Assembly: GCA_001873365.1 (NCBI GenBank)
Contig: MNYZ01000107.1
Coordinates: 47,032-111,031 of the forward strand
DNA: 64,000 bases
From: Oscillatoriales cyanobacterium CG2_30_40_61
Lineage (GTDB): Bacteria > Cyanobacteriota > Cyanobacteriia > Cyanobacteriales > Microcoleaceae
Reading direction: 5' to 3'
Position 1 is the stretch's first letter. Every line of letters starts with the position of its first letter. Of the stretch, positions 25,217 through 32,547 are shown piece by piece. A model generated the notes under the pieces. That model saw only the letters and a list, made by a program, of their open reading frames with translations. It did no database searches and had not been told where the DNA came from. The translations under genes and the position numbers were made by a program.

Positions 25217-26284
25217 CTAAAGATAGGGATGTCTGAAACTCGAACAAACTACCCGATTTCGTCCTTGATTTTTCGCTTGATATAAGGCTTGATCCGCTAG
25301 AACAATTAAATCTCCGGGTGTTTTAATCGTTTTCATAGTTTCTGGATTTCCAAATTCTGCGGTAGCAATTCCTAAACTCAGGGTGACATAGGAACTCACC
25401 GAAGAACTTTGATGATCAATTTGAAGGGCTTGGAGATGATCTCGAATTTTTTCAGCAATTAAAATCGCTTGTTCTTGATCAATTTTGGGTAAAATAACAA
25501 CAAATTCTTCCCCACCATATCGAGCTACTAAACCCTGTTGTGATGTCAAAGTTTGGGCGATGACTTGAGCCACTTGTTTAAGACAATCATCTCCGGCTTG
25601 ATGTCCGTAGGTATCATTATAACCTTTGAAATAATCGACATCAATAAAAATCAGAGACAGAGAAAATTTAGTAGATTTTAGTTCTGACCATTGTTGATCA
25701 AAATATTGGTCGAAAAAACGACGGTTAGGGACTTGAGTTAACCCATCTAAGCTGGCTTGGATTTGTAATTCTTGATATAATTTCTGGAGAACTTGATTAG
25801 ATAATTGATGAATTTTAGACTGAGCTAGTAACAGTTGGTACATATCAATCAGTCGATAAATCTGGGGAGCAAGTTCAACCACAATCGGTTCATAAACTAA
25901 ATCGGGTAAGCGCTGTAAAGCGGTTTGAGTTGCTTCTAAAATTGGCGTCAAACCTGGGAGGATTAAAATATCTTTTTTTTCCCAGCGATATAATACTTTT
26001 AAAGGACGCTTTAAAAATAGTTCAATACTATAGGGACGGCTTAACCTTTCTAAAAATCGTTGTCGAGAAATCATCCCAAAAAAATTGTTATTTTCAGTTA
26101 AAATTACCCCAGGTAATAAATGGTTAGAGTTAAAAAAATTAGCCACAACTTCTCCAATTTCTGAGGTATCTACCTGACAATCATATAAACATTGATCTTG
26201 CAGGGTTGATGATAGATTAGGATAGGAAATATCAGTAGAATTCGGGAACAGGTTGTATAGCTCAAATCCGTTGCAACTTAGCAT
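25217..26284 (-). CDS. Diguanylate cyclase (GGDEF) with N-terminal CBS-like domain
   Basis: This 355-residue protein has a C-terminal GGDEF domain (about 175-350) with the active-site sequence RYGGEEF (GGEEF at 257-261) and the typical DGLTQVPNRRFFDQ, FIDVDYFKGYNDTYGHQAGD pieces (in part). These predict conversion of two GTP to c-di-GMP. There is no RxxD inhibitory site before GGEEF, so product inhibition may be absent. The first 165 residues are paralogous to the N-terminal module of the histidine kinase encoded downstream, with residue numbering in register. Both genes probably arose by duplication of the sensor part. Confidence 0.9.
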   Translation of the reverse strand: MLSCNGFELYNLFPNSTDISYPNLSSTLQDQCLYDCQVDTSEIGEVVANFFNSNHLLPGVILTENNNFFGMISRQRFLERLSRPYSIELFLKRPLKVLYRWEKKDILILPGLTPILEATQTALQRLPDLVYEPIVVELAPQIYRLIDMYQLLLAQSKIHQLSNQVLQKLYQELQIQASLDGLTQVPNRRFFDQYFDQQWSELKSTKFSLSLIFIDVDYFKGYNDTYGHQAGDDCLKQVAQVIAQTLTSQQGLVARYGGEEFVVILPKIDQEQAILIAEKIRDHLQALQIDHQSSSVSSYVTLSLGIATAEFGNPETMKTIKTPGDLIVLADQALYQAKNQGRNRVVCSSFRHPYL

Positions 26285-26296
26285 ACAATTTTGATG

Positions 26297-26405
26297 ATAT
26301 AGCGCTACGCTTTAGGGAACAGGGAACACCGGAACAGGGAACAGTAAGGAGTGAAAGGGTTTGCTGGATTCATAAATGTCCTAACCATAGCGCGTAGCGC
26401 TATAT
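26297..26405. repeat. Inverted-repeat element with ATAGCGCTACGC ends
   Basis: ATATAGCGCTACGC (26297-26310) and its complement GCGTAGCGCTATAT (26392-26405) flank about 80 bp containing GGGAACAGGGAAC-type repeats. The size and ends suggest a MITE-like palindromic element. Confidence 0.55.
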
Positions 26406-26577
26406 TTGTAAACAGATTATCCTGTAACTGATTCAGGTTTCCAGAATCTTACATCAGATCGGTTATCCTATATAATAACTAAGTTTTTTATTTAATATTT
26501 GGGGGCGTTGACAAAGCCCTCTAATCCCTAAGATTTATAGAATGTATAGTTAAAATACTTAAGTTTAGGAAATCATA

Positions 26578-26595
26578 GCGAGCGATGGCGCTCGC
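26578..26595. repeat. Perfect hairpin GCGAGCG-ATGG-CGCTCGC
   Basis: A 7-bp perfect GC-rich stem with a 4-nt loop lies 12 bp beyond the stop of the minus-strand gene at 26607. There is no T-run, so it is a repeat or attenuator-like structure rather than a canonical terminator. Confidence 0.5.
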
Positions 26596-26606
26596 ACTGC
26601 TTTGTT

Positions 26607-27677
26607 TTATTCGTTATCCGATAGAATTTGTAAGCGAATTTTGCCCTCACTACCATCGCCTAATTGTACTTCAATAATCTGACCTGCTAACTGTTCTAAA
26701 CAACCTAAAAGCGATCGCAAATGGGGGGTACTTGCTCCGGTATCCACATATAATCTATCCGCCAAACTACCAACTCGTTTCCAACTGCTATACAGTTTAA
26801 CCATCGTTTGTTCGAGGACAGTAGCTTGTTTAACTAAATCAGAAGCCGTATTTAAACATCCCACCCGTAGCGCTTCTTCTAATGCCATTTCCATATCCAC
26901 AGAAGACTGATTTAATGCTTGAACTTGACCCGCCGCATCCAAATATTTTGATAAATTTTTCGCTTCCGATGTTAACTGTTTAATCGTATCAACATCAGGA
27001 TTTTCAATCATTTCCCGTTGTAATTCCGTAATATGAACTTCCGGTAGTTTTTCCATTTCTCGCACTAATGGCGCTAAATAACGAGGCGGCATTGCTCCCT
27101 CCGTGGCTTTTTCTCGAATGCTATCGGGAATTAAATCGGAGCTCATTGCCGTCCATTCATCATTCAATTGTCGGACTTCCCGGCGAGTAATGCGATCGCC
27201 ATTACAAGCCGCATCACTAACCATTTGTTGAACTTCTGCGGGGGCTTTTGCTGTTTCTATAAACGCCCTTTTACTAAAATTATTAATCGCATCGGGATTA
27301 AGATGACCTTGAAGTAATAGGGCATCAGCGCTATTAGCTAATTCAATTAAAGCGTAGGCTTGACTTTTGCTAATTTCCCGTTCTTTTAACCAATTTAAAA
27401 AGCCTGTACCCCGTCCTTCGCCGCCTTTTTTTTCTCGATCTCGGACAACTCTTAATATTCTGCCACGCCAAATTTCGGTTTGCAAGTCGAAGCGATCGCA
27501 AACTTTCCAAGCGACATCAATTTGGTGTTCAAAATCCAATTCAGGAATTTCCGCTTCTGGATCAGGGAGTTCAAAATGCAGATCCTGAAATTCTGCTAAA
27601 ACCTGGATCAGTTCATCGGGAGCTTGGGGATTGTCGGCCATCGGACGCACGCACTTGTTGGGAGACTGCTGGATCAT
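26607..27677 (-). CDS. Conserved cyanobacterial protein of unknown function
   Basis: This 356-residue protein is not recognised. The N-terminal part is acidic (QAPDELIQVL, LPDPEAEIPELDF). A helix-turn-helix-like stretch lies near 95-115 (WLKEREISKSQAYALIELAN) and is followed by DAINNFSKRAFIETAKAP, which recalls ParB-like or phage-replication regulator helices. The rest is mainly helical. No membrane segment or catalytic motif is visible. A DNA-associated role is possible. The ATG at 27677 was kept; M13 (MADNPQAPD) is an alternative. It is the next gene after the split STAND gene on the same strand, across a palindromic repeat. Confidence 0.6.
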   Translation of the reverse strand: MIQQSPNKCVRPMADNPQAPDELIQVLAEFQDLHFELPDPEAEIPELDFEHQIDVAWKVCDRFDLQTEIWRGRILRVVRDREKKGGEGRGTGFLNWLKEREISKSQAYALIELANSADALLLQGHLNPDAINNFSKRAFIETAKAPAEVQQMVSDAACNGDRITRREVRQLNDEWTAMSSDLIPDSIREKATEGAMPPRYLAPLVREMEKLPEVHITELQREMIENPDVDTIKQLTSEAKNLSKYLDAAGQVQALNQSSVDMEMALEEALRVGCLNTASDLVKQATVLEQTMVKLYSSWKRVGSLADRLYVDTGASTPHLRSLLGCLEQLAGQIIEVQLGDGSEGKIRLQILSDNE

Positions 27678-27740
27678 TATTGCACAATTCGGGAACCTCT
27701 TAGAAATTGCTGTGAATCAAACCGTGCTCGGTGATTAGCA

Positions 27741-27812
27741 CAGAAACCGGGTTTCTGAACAATAAATTTTGATTTCATCCCAGAAATAATGGTCAGAAAC
27801 CCGGTTTCTTGG
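27741..27812. repeat. CCGGGTTTC palindromic repeat, copy C
   Basis: AGAAACCGGGTTTCT (27742-27756) and AGAAACCCGGTTTCTTGG (27795-27812) are the inner arms of the repeat family seen at 22454 and 43176, without terminal repeats. Confidence 0.65.
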
Positions 27813-27835
27813 TTTGTGTACCTCAGTTGTGTTTA

Positions 27836-29668
27836 TTATTCATTAATGATCGACTTTATCACCCTCTCAACCTGTAGAGGTGCTTCAATTTCTGTAAATA
27901 GTTGAATTGCATGATCAAAATTAGGTTTGCTATTTTCCCTATCCCCCATCTGTTGATAGGTTAAAGCCTGTTGATAATAAGCTTCAGCTAAGTCACATTT
28001 TGCGCCAATTTGTTTAAGGATTTCAATTGATTCTAAATGATTTAGAAGGGCTGTTTCAAAATCTCCTTGTTCTCGATACAGTTCTGCTAGACCGGTCAGA
28101 GCTTTGGCTTTGATCTGAGTATAATGGTTTTCCTCTGCGTAAGATCGTGCTTTGTTATACATTTTAAAAGACCTGTCTATCTGTTTTGAATTACTGTAAG
28201 TTTTTCCTAAAAACACTAAACTATATCCACCATTCCATGCAGCCCAAGCCGTTGGTAATTCATTCTCAGCTTTCTCAGCAAAATAATATGCTTCTTTAGT
28301 AAGTCCTAAAGCTGAATTTAAAAATGCTAAACAAAAATAGGCTTCAAATGTATATTGGTTGCATTGATATTTATTTAATTCTTGGCTTTCACTTCGTTCT
28401 TTAACAAGTTGAAAAATTTTCATTGCTTCTTCTAGTTCCCATATATCTATTTGACAAAGCCCTATTCCTACCAAGTTAGCCAACTGTACTCTGTAACTTT
28501 GTTTTAATTTTAAATTTTCATTATCTTCCATACTATTCTTTATAAGAGTATTTAAATATTCTTTGGATTGTTCAGATGATAATTGATAACATTTTATAGC
28601 TTTAAAAAAGTTGCCACTTGAACATGATATGGCTCCTAATAAATTATTTAAGTGACAAGTAATATAAAAATCTTCTTCTTTATTTATATTATTTATAATT
28701 TGATTTATTGCATAAGTAATTTGATGTAACCACCCCAATCTATGAAAAGAAGAACCAAGGGCTTCTCCTCCTTCTAACTTCGTTCTCCATTTGCACTTTC
28801 TCCTTCCTTCAATTACATAACCAGCCTGCTTAAAGTCATTTATTTGTAAATAGTGATAATAAGCTTCAAAAGCTGTCAACGCATCTTGTACATTTTCAAC
28901 ACTCTCAACACTCTCAGTCCAAAACTCCGCAGCTTTAATATTAGCGGTTTCCCAATCTTCACTTTTTCTTAAACGTGCGATCGCTTCTTCCTTAACCATT
29001 GGATGTAAAAAGAATTCACCCTTGTTAACTTCCACTAAAGAACGATTTTTTAACGACTCAATCACCCTGCGCTGTTCACCTTCTGGAACATCCCATAATA
29101 AACCCAATAACCCATTATCAGGAACAGTGGGAACATCTTGATAACGATAACACCCCAACCGACATAATAATTTAAACGCATTAATATCAAGTTTTTGTAA
29201 ACGCTTAAACTGAGAATTTACTAAATTTTTTAAATCGGGTTTAGCTAAAATTTCAGCTTTATTAAAATACCAATAAGATTGAATATCTCCTTGATTATCT
29301 TCTTGAACTGCACCGCAAAGAATCCGCATCGCCTTAGCATTTCCCCCATAAGCTTTGTACATTTCTGTTAAAATAGACTCATAATTATTAATCTGATAAT
29401 ATTCAAAATATTGTTTCCAGGCACAATAGTCTAACTCAGGTAAACGATAGGTTTCAACCGTAATATCCCCTTCACACAAACGTTCACGACTGGTAATTAA
29501 AGTTACTGACTGCACTATTGGATCTGTTAACATCCTCAATAGTTCAATATAACGTCGATGGGGTTCAATAAATCTAAATTCAGAATCCAGTGCAGGTTCT
29601 AAGTTATCAATTAATATCCCAATTTTTTGATTTTGTAACAGTCGTTTGAGTCGTTCCAAGGACACCAT
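27836..29668 (-). CDS. STAND ATPase, C-terminal part (NB-ARC remainder and TPRs), split by UGA
   Basis: This 610-codon frame begins with MVSLERLKRLLQNQKIGILIDNL and carries the Walker B and sensor parts of a STAND ATPase (LIDNLEPALD, LITSRERLCEG), the winged-helix region and a long set of helical repeats, including clear TPRs (about 470-600: AKALTGLAELYREQGDFETAL, AYYQQALTYQQMGD in part). It has no P-loop of its own. The P-loop lies in the upstream frame, which is in the same reading frame and separated only by one TGA and 13 codons. Expression alone would need re-initiation; a CGGGA lies just before the ATG. It is best seen as the second half of one 821-codon gene. Confidence 0.75.
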   Translation of the reverse strand: MVSLERLKRLLQNQKIGILIDNLEPALDSEFRFIEPHRRYIELLRMLTDPIVQSVTLITSRERLCEGDITVETYRLPELDYCAWKQYFEYYQINNYESILTEMYKAYGGNAKAMRILCGAVQEDNQGDIQSYWYFNKAEILAKPDLKNLVNSQFKRLQKLDINAFKLLCRLGCYRYQDVPTVPDNGLLGLLWDVPEGEQRRVIESLKNRSLVEVNKGEFFLHPMVKEEAIARLRKSEDWETANIKAAEFWTESVESVENVQDALTAFEAYYHYLQINDFKQAGYVIEGRRKCKWRTKLEGGEALGSSFHRLGWLHQITYAINQIINNINKEEDFYITCHLNNLLGAISCSSGNFFKAIKCYQLSSEQSKEYLNTLIKNSMEDNENLKLKQSYRVQLANLVGIGLCQIDIWELEEAMKIFQLVKERSESQELNKYQCNQYTFEAYFCLAFLNSALGLTKEAYYFAEKAENELPTAWAAWNGGYSLVFLGKTYSNSKQIDRSFKMYNKARSYAEENHYTQIKAKALTGLAELYREQGDFETALLNHLESIEILKQIGAKCDLAEAYYQQALTYQQMGDRENSKPNFDHAIQLFTEIEAPLQVERVIKSIINE

Positions 29669-29707
29669 AAAATCCCGTCCAGGTTCCTCCTCAAAATCCT
29701 TTTTCAG

Positions 29708-30301
29708 TCATTCCTCAACAATAGTTTCCACAGGCGAGATGGTTTCTCTTTCCTTCGCCATAGTCAAATATAAGATTTTATCAAAATTTTGATTCTTCAG
29801 AAATTCCGTAGCCAGAGTTGTTTTACCAATTCCTGCTGCGGCTTGAATTAAAATAACTTTTGCACCTTGATTAATTTTAGTTTTAAGGTGAGCGATCGCA
29901 TTTTCCCGACCGATAAAATGAGGATTCATTGGGGTAGATAGAGGTGCAATCCGACTAGAATCTTCTGTTATACTCTGATCAACTTCAGATTCCTGTATTT
30001 CCGGCAATTTTAACTGAGATTTATTTTCAAATTCTGCCAAAATTCCTTTTAGGACTAATTGGCAGTTTTTTTTATTAACTGGTGTACCCGCTACTTCTGA
30101 CAACTGTTTCCATAACTTAGGAGATACCACCGTCTTAATGTATGCCGTACTATACCCTCGAATCTCCATCTGCTCATAAGTTTTATCTTCCAAACTCTGT
30201 TTTATGATTTCTGTCTCTACTGCTGTTAGTGCTTTCCCCGTCTTCTCAGATACCCACTGTTCGAGCAGTGACATGACTTCTTCAAGATTTTTAAAATCCA
30301 T
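29708..30301 (-). CDS. STAND ATPase, N-terminal part (HTH and P-loop), split by UGA
   Basis: These 197 codons encode an N-terminal helical HTH-like domain (about 25-90; KTYEQMEIRGYSTAYIKTVV, LWKQLSEVAG in part) of the type found at the start of cyanobacterial STAND proteins. A linker and the beginning of an NB-ARC ATPase follow (HFIGRENAIAHLK, P-loop AAAGIGKTTLA). The frame stops at TGA (29710-29708) in the context GAA TGA CTG and then continues in frame into the Walker B and TPR part. A TGG to TGA change (VEEWLKKDF expected) would explain it. Upstream lies an array of 9-bp repeats and a -10 element. Confidence 0.75.
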   Translation of the reverse strand: MDFKNLEEVMSLLEQWVSEKTGKALTAVETEIIKQSLEDKTYEQMEIRGYSTAYIKTVVSPKLWKQLSEVAGTPVNKKNCQLVLKGILAEFENKSQLKLPEIQESEVDQSITEDSSRIAPLSTPMNPHFIGRENAIAHLKTKINQGAKVILIQAAAGIGKTTLATEFLKNQNFDKILYLTMAKERETISPVETIVEE

Positions 30302-30331
30302 AGTCTGGCTAATTTTCCCTGAGTATCTAAA

Positions 30332-30404
30332 ATTCTAGCATGAACTTTATGAACTTTATGAACATTGCAGGTAATAGTTCAAGAAAAAATATGAATGAAC
30401 TTTA
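30332..30404 (-). promoter_or_regulatory. TGAACTTTA iteron array and -10 element of the split STAND gene
   Basis: TGAACTTTA occurs at 30341, 30350 and 30396, and TGAACATTG at 30359. The first three units are contiguous with a 9-bp period. On the minus strand a TAGAAT (30337-30332) lies 3 bp downstream of the array and about 30 bp before the ATG at 30301. The layout matches the GGCTCA array of the other STAND gene. Confidence 0.6.
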
Positions 30405-30493
30405 TACATTTACGCATCTCTAAAAAAATCACAAAATGAAACTGTGCTAAACACAAAACTTCATTTTAAAACGATTCTGTGGAGGAATTGAAT

Positions 30494-31225
30494 ATGGCTG
30501 CTGACATTCATGGAGGTAATGGTAATGACTTATTGCGCGGTACCTCTTCTAGTGAAAAAATGTATGGTAATGCAGGAAATGATTCGTTGTACGGTTATGG
30601 AGGAAATGATCAACTACATGGTCAGAATGGTCATGATTACCTGAATGGTGGTGATGGTAATGACAGTATGTATGGTGGCGATAATAATAGCGGATGGGAT
30701 ACCCTCATTGGTGGTAATGGCTCTGACAAGTTGCATGGTCAGAATGGCAATGATTCCCTGAGAGGTGATGGTGGTAATGACACTTTATATGGAGATAATA
30801 ACGACGATAAATTATTCGGTGGCCTTGGCAATGATGATCTTAGGGGTGGTGATGGTAATGATATCCTTGATGGCTTTTGGTACAGTGGTTTGAGTGGCAA
30901 TGGAGAAATTGACTATTTACGGGGTGATGCGGGTGCAGATATCTTTGTTATTGGTGGTTCTTACGGCCAAGGCTATTTAGGAAAGAGTTGGGCAGTGATC
31001 CAAGACTTTAACTGGCGAGAAGATCATCATATCACAGTAAAGGGAAGTCTTGGTCAATATTCACTCAAGCCAGGAAATAGCTATGGCTATAATTCTAGCG
31101 ATATGGCAATCGTTTCGAGTAGTAATACCAGTGAGGTGTATGCCATTGTAATCAATGGCAATACTATAGATTCGTCTGGCAATAAAAACCTTCTATTAAC
31201 AACACGGGATTTTATCTCCGCTTAA
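30494..31225 (+). CDS. RTX calcium-binding repeat protein
   Basis: The 243-residue protein has about ten glycine/aspartate nonapeptides (GGxGNDxLxG pattern: GNAGNDSLYG, GGDGNDILDG, GGLGNDDLRG) over residues 6-140. These fold into a Ca-binding parallel beta-roll. The C-terminal 100 residues are not repeats and end in TRDFISA; they may hold the type I secretion signal usual for RTX proteins, which have no N-terminal signal peptide. The start is the ATG at 30494, 8 nt after GGAGG, not the GTG at 30479. No transporter genes are nearby. It is likely an extracellular or surface protein of unknown role. Confidence 0.88.
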   Translation: MAADIHGGNGNDLLRGTSSSEKMYGNAGNDSLYGYGGNDQLHGQNGHDYLNGGDGNDSMYGGDNNSGWDTLIGGNGSDKLHGQNGNDSLRGDGGNDTLYGDNNDDKLFGGLGNDDLRGGDGNDILDGFWYSGLSGNGEIDYLRGDAGADIFVIGGSYGQGYLGKSWAVIQDFNWREDHHITVKGSLGQYSLKPGNSYGYNSSDMAIVSSSNTSEVYAIVINGNTIDSSGNKNLLLTTRDFISA

Positions 31226-31240
31226 TTCAATACAATTTCC

Positions 31241-31302
31241 GTAGGGGCGGGTTCACCAATATCTCGAATATCTGCTAGAAATTTAACTAAACCTGCCCCT
31301 AC
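31241..31302. repeat. GTAGGGGCGGGTT inverted repeat
   Basis: GTAGGGGCGGGTT (31241-31253) and AACCTGCCCCTAC (31290-31302) are near-perfect complements around 36 bp, just after the RTX gene. A related element is the core of the repeat at 55745-55889. Confidence 0.65.
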
Positions 31303-31415
31303 TTTATCAGATCATCTCTAAGTCTTTAACCTATTTTAATAGGTTTGAGCTTTGAGCCTAAATTTTAATTCAATGATCCAATGATTCGAGATATCCTAGA
31401 GGGTGCGATCGCTAA

Positions 31416-32351
31416 TTAACGATTGTAACCGCCGTTAGAATTGGGTTGGGGATAGGGTTGATTATTGCGATTATAACGATCATAGCGATCGCTCCTATTA
31501 TAAGTTCCTGAATCATACTGACCATTATTATAATTACCGTTGGCATACTCCTGATCTAAACGTTGATCTAAAGCCGTATGAGCATCTCGAATCATTTGGG
31601 CTTTTTGGGCTGGGGATAAATTATTGTACTGAGGTTTATTAACCTCCTGGCGCATTTGTTGTTCTAACTGTGCATGACGTTGCTGACGATATTGCTCAAA
31701 AGATTGTTGACTATTGGGATTGTTGGGATTGTTATAACTACCATTATTGTTATTATTGGATTGCTGTTGTTTCCAGGTTTCATATTCCCGGTCTAAACTT
31801 TTATCTAAATTGGTATGAGCATCCCGAATCATTTGGGCTTTTTGGGCTGGGGATAAATTATTATATTGAGGTTTTTTTACCTCCTGGCGCATTTGTTGTT
31901 CTAACTGTGCATGGCGCTGTTGACGATATTGATCAAAGGACTGTTGATTATTGCGATTGTTACGATTGTTAGGATTGTTGTTATTATAACGACCATTATT
32001 GTTGTAACGACCATTATTATTATTATTATTGGATTGTTGTTGTTTCCAGGTTTCATATTCCCGGTCTAAACTTTTATCCAAAGTTGTATGAGCATCCCGA
32101 ATCATTTTAGCTTTTTGGGCTAGGGATAAATTATTATATTGAGGTTTTTTTACCTCCTGGCGCATTTGTTGTTCTAACTGTGCATGACGCTGTTGACGAT
32201 ATTGTTCAAAATTATTTTGAGCCAGAATTAAATCTTGAGAGGGTTGTCTGAGCGAACTATTATCAATCCGGTTATTGGGTGTCACAGCATGGGCTGGGAG
32301 CATGGAACTGGCTAATAATACTAATGTTGCTAAGGTTAATGTCGGTTTCAT
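31416..32351 (-). CDS. Secreted Asn-rich protein with three tandem repeats
   Basis: The 311-residue protein has a signal peptide (TLTLATLVLLASSMLPAHA) and then three nearly identical units of about 50 residues. Each starts with F(E/D)QYRQQRHAQLEQQM and continues through KPQYNNLS(L/P)AQKA to the AHTxLD helix. The units are separated by asparagine-rich spacers (runs of N, GRYNNN). A repetitive Asn/Tyr/Arg tail ends in GGYNR. The units are highly charged, helical and near identical at DNA level, implying recent duplication or homogenisation. The product is probably periplasmic or extracellular. No family recognised; function unknown. Confidence 0.7.
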   Translation of the reverse strand: MKPTLTLATLVLLASSMLPAHAVTPNNRIDNSSLRQPSQDLILAQNNFEQYRQQRHAQLEQQMRQEVKKPQYNNLSLAQKAKMIRDAHTTLDKSLDREYETWKQQQSNNNNNNGRYNNNGRYNNNNPNNRNNRNNQQSFDQYRQQRHAQLEQQMRQEVKKPQYNNLSPAQKAQMIRDAHTNLDKSLDREYETWKQQQSNNNNNGSYNNPNNPNSQQSFEQYRQQRHAQLEQQMRQEVNKPQYNNLSPAQKAQMIRDAHTALDQRLDQEYANGNYNNGQYDSGTYNRSDRYDRYNRNNQPYPQPNSNGGYNR

Positions 32352-32547
32352 AGGTCAACTCAACTTAATAAAATTGTGAATCCCTTCGTTTATTTTAATC
32401 TAACGTTTTTTTAGGGAATTTACCTCATCCTAAAAGATGATTTTAAAGGTCTTAATCAGACTTTTCATAGATTGCACTTACGAGTTTTTATAACTCCTGG
32501 TTTATTCTAATAGTCGATAAAAATTATCAAAGGTTCCCCATTGATCA

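Noticed and set aside
14644..29710. UGA recoding (selenocysteine or UGA as tryptophan) in the two interrupted genes
   Set aside because: Core genes in the window use UGA as a normal stop (for example yebC), no SECIS-like element is evident, and an antitoxin nearby is broken by UAA, which points to simple gene decay.
30479..30493. GTG at 30479 as the start of the RTX gene
   Set aside because: The GGAGG at 30481-30485 would overlap the first codons; the ATG at 30494 has ideal spacing.
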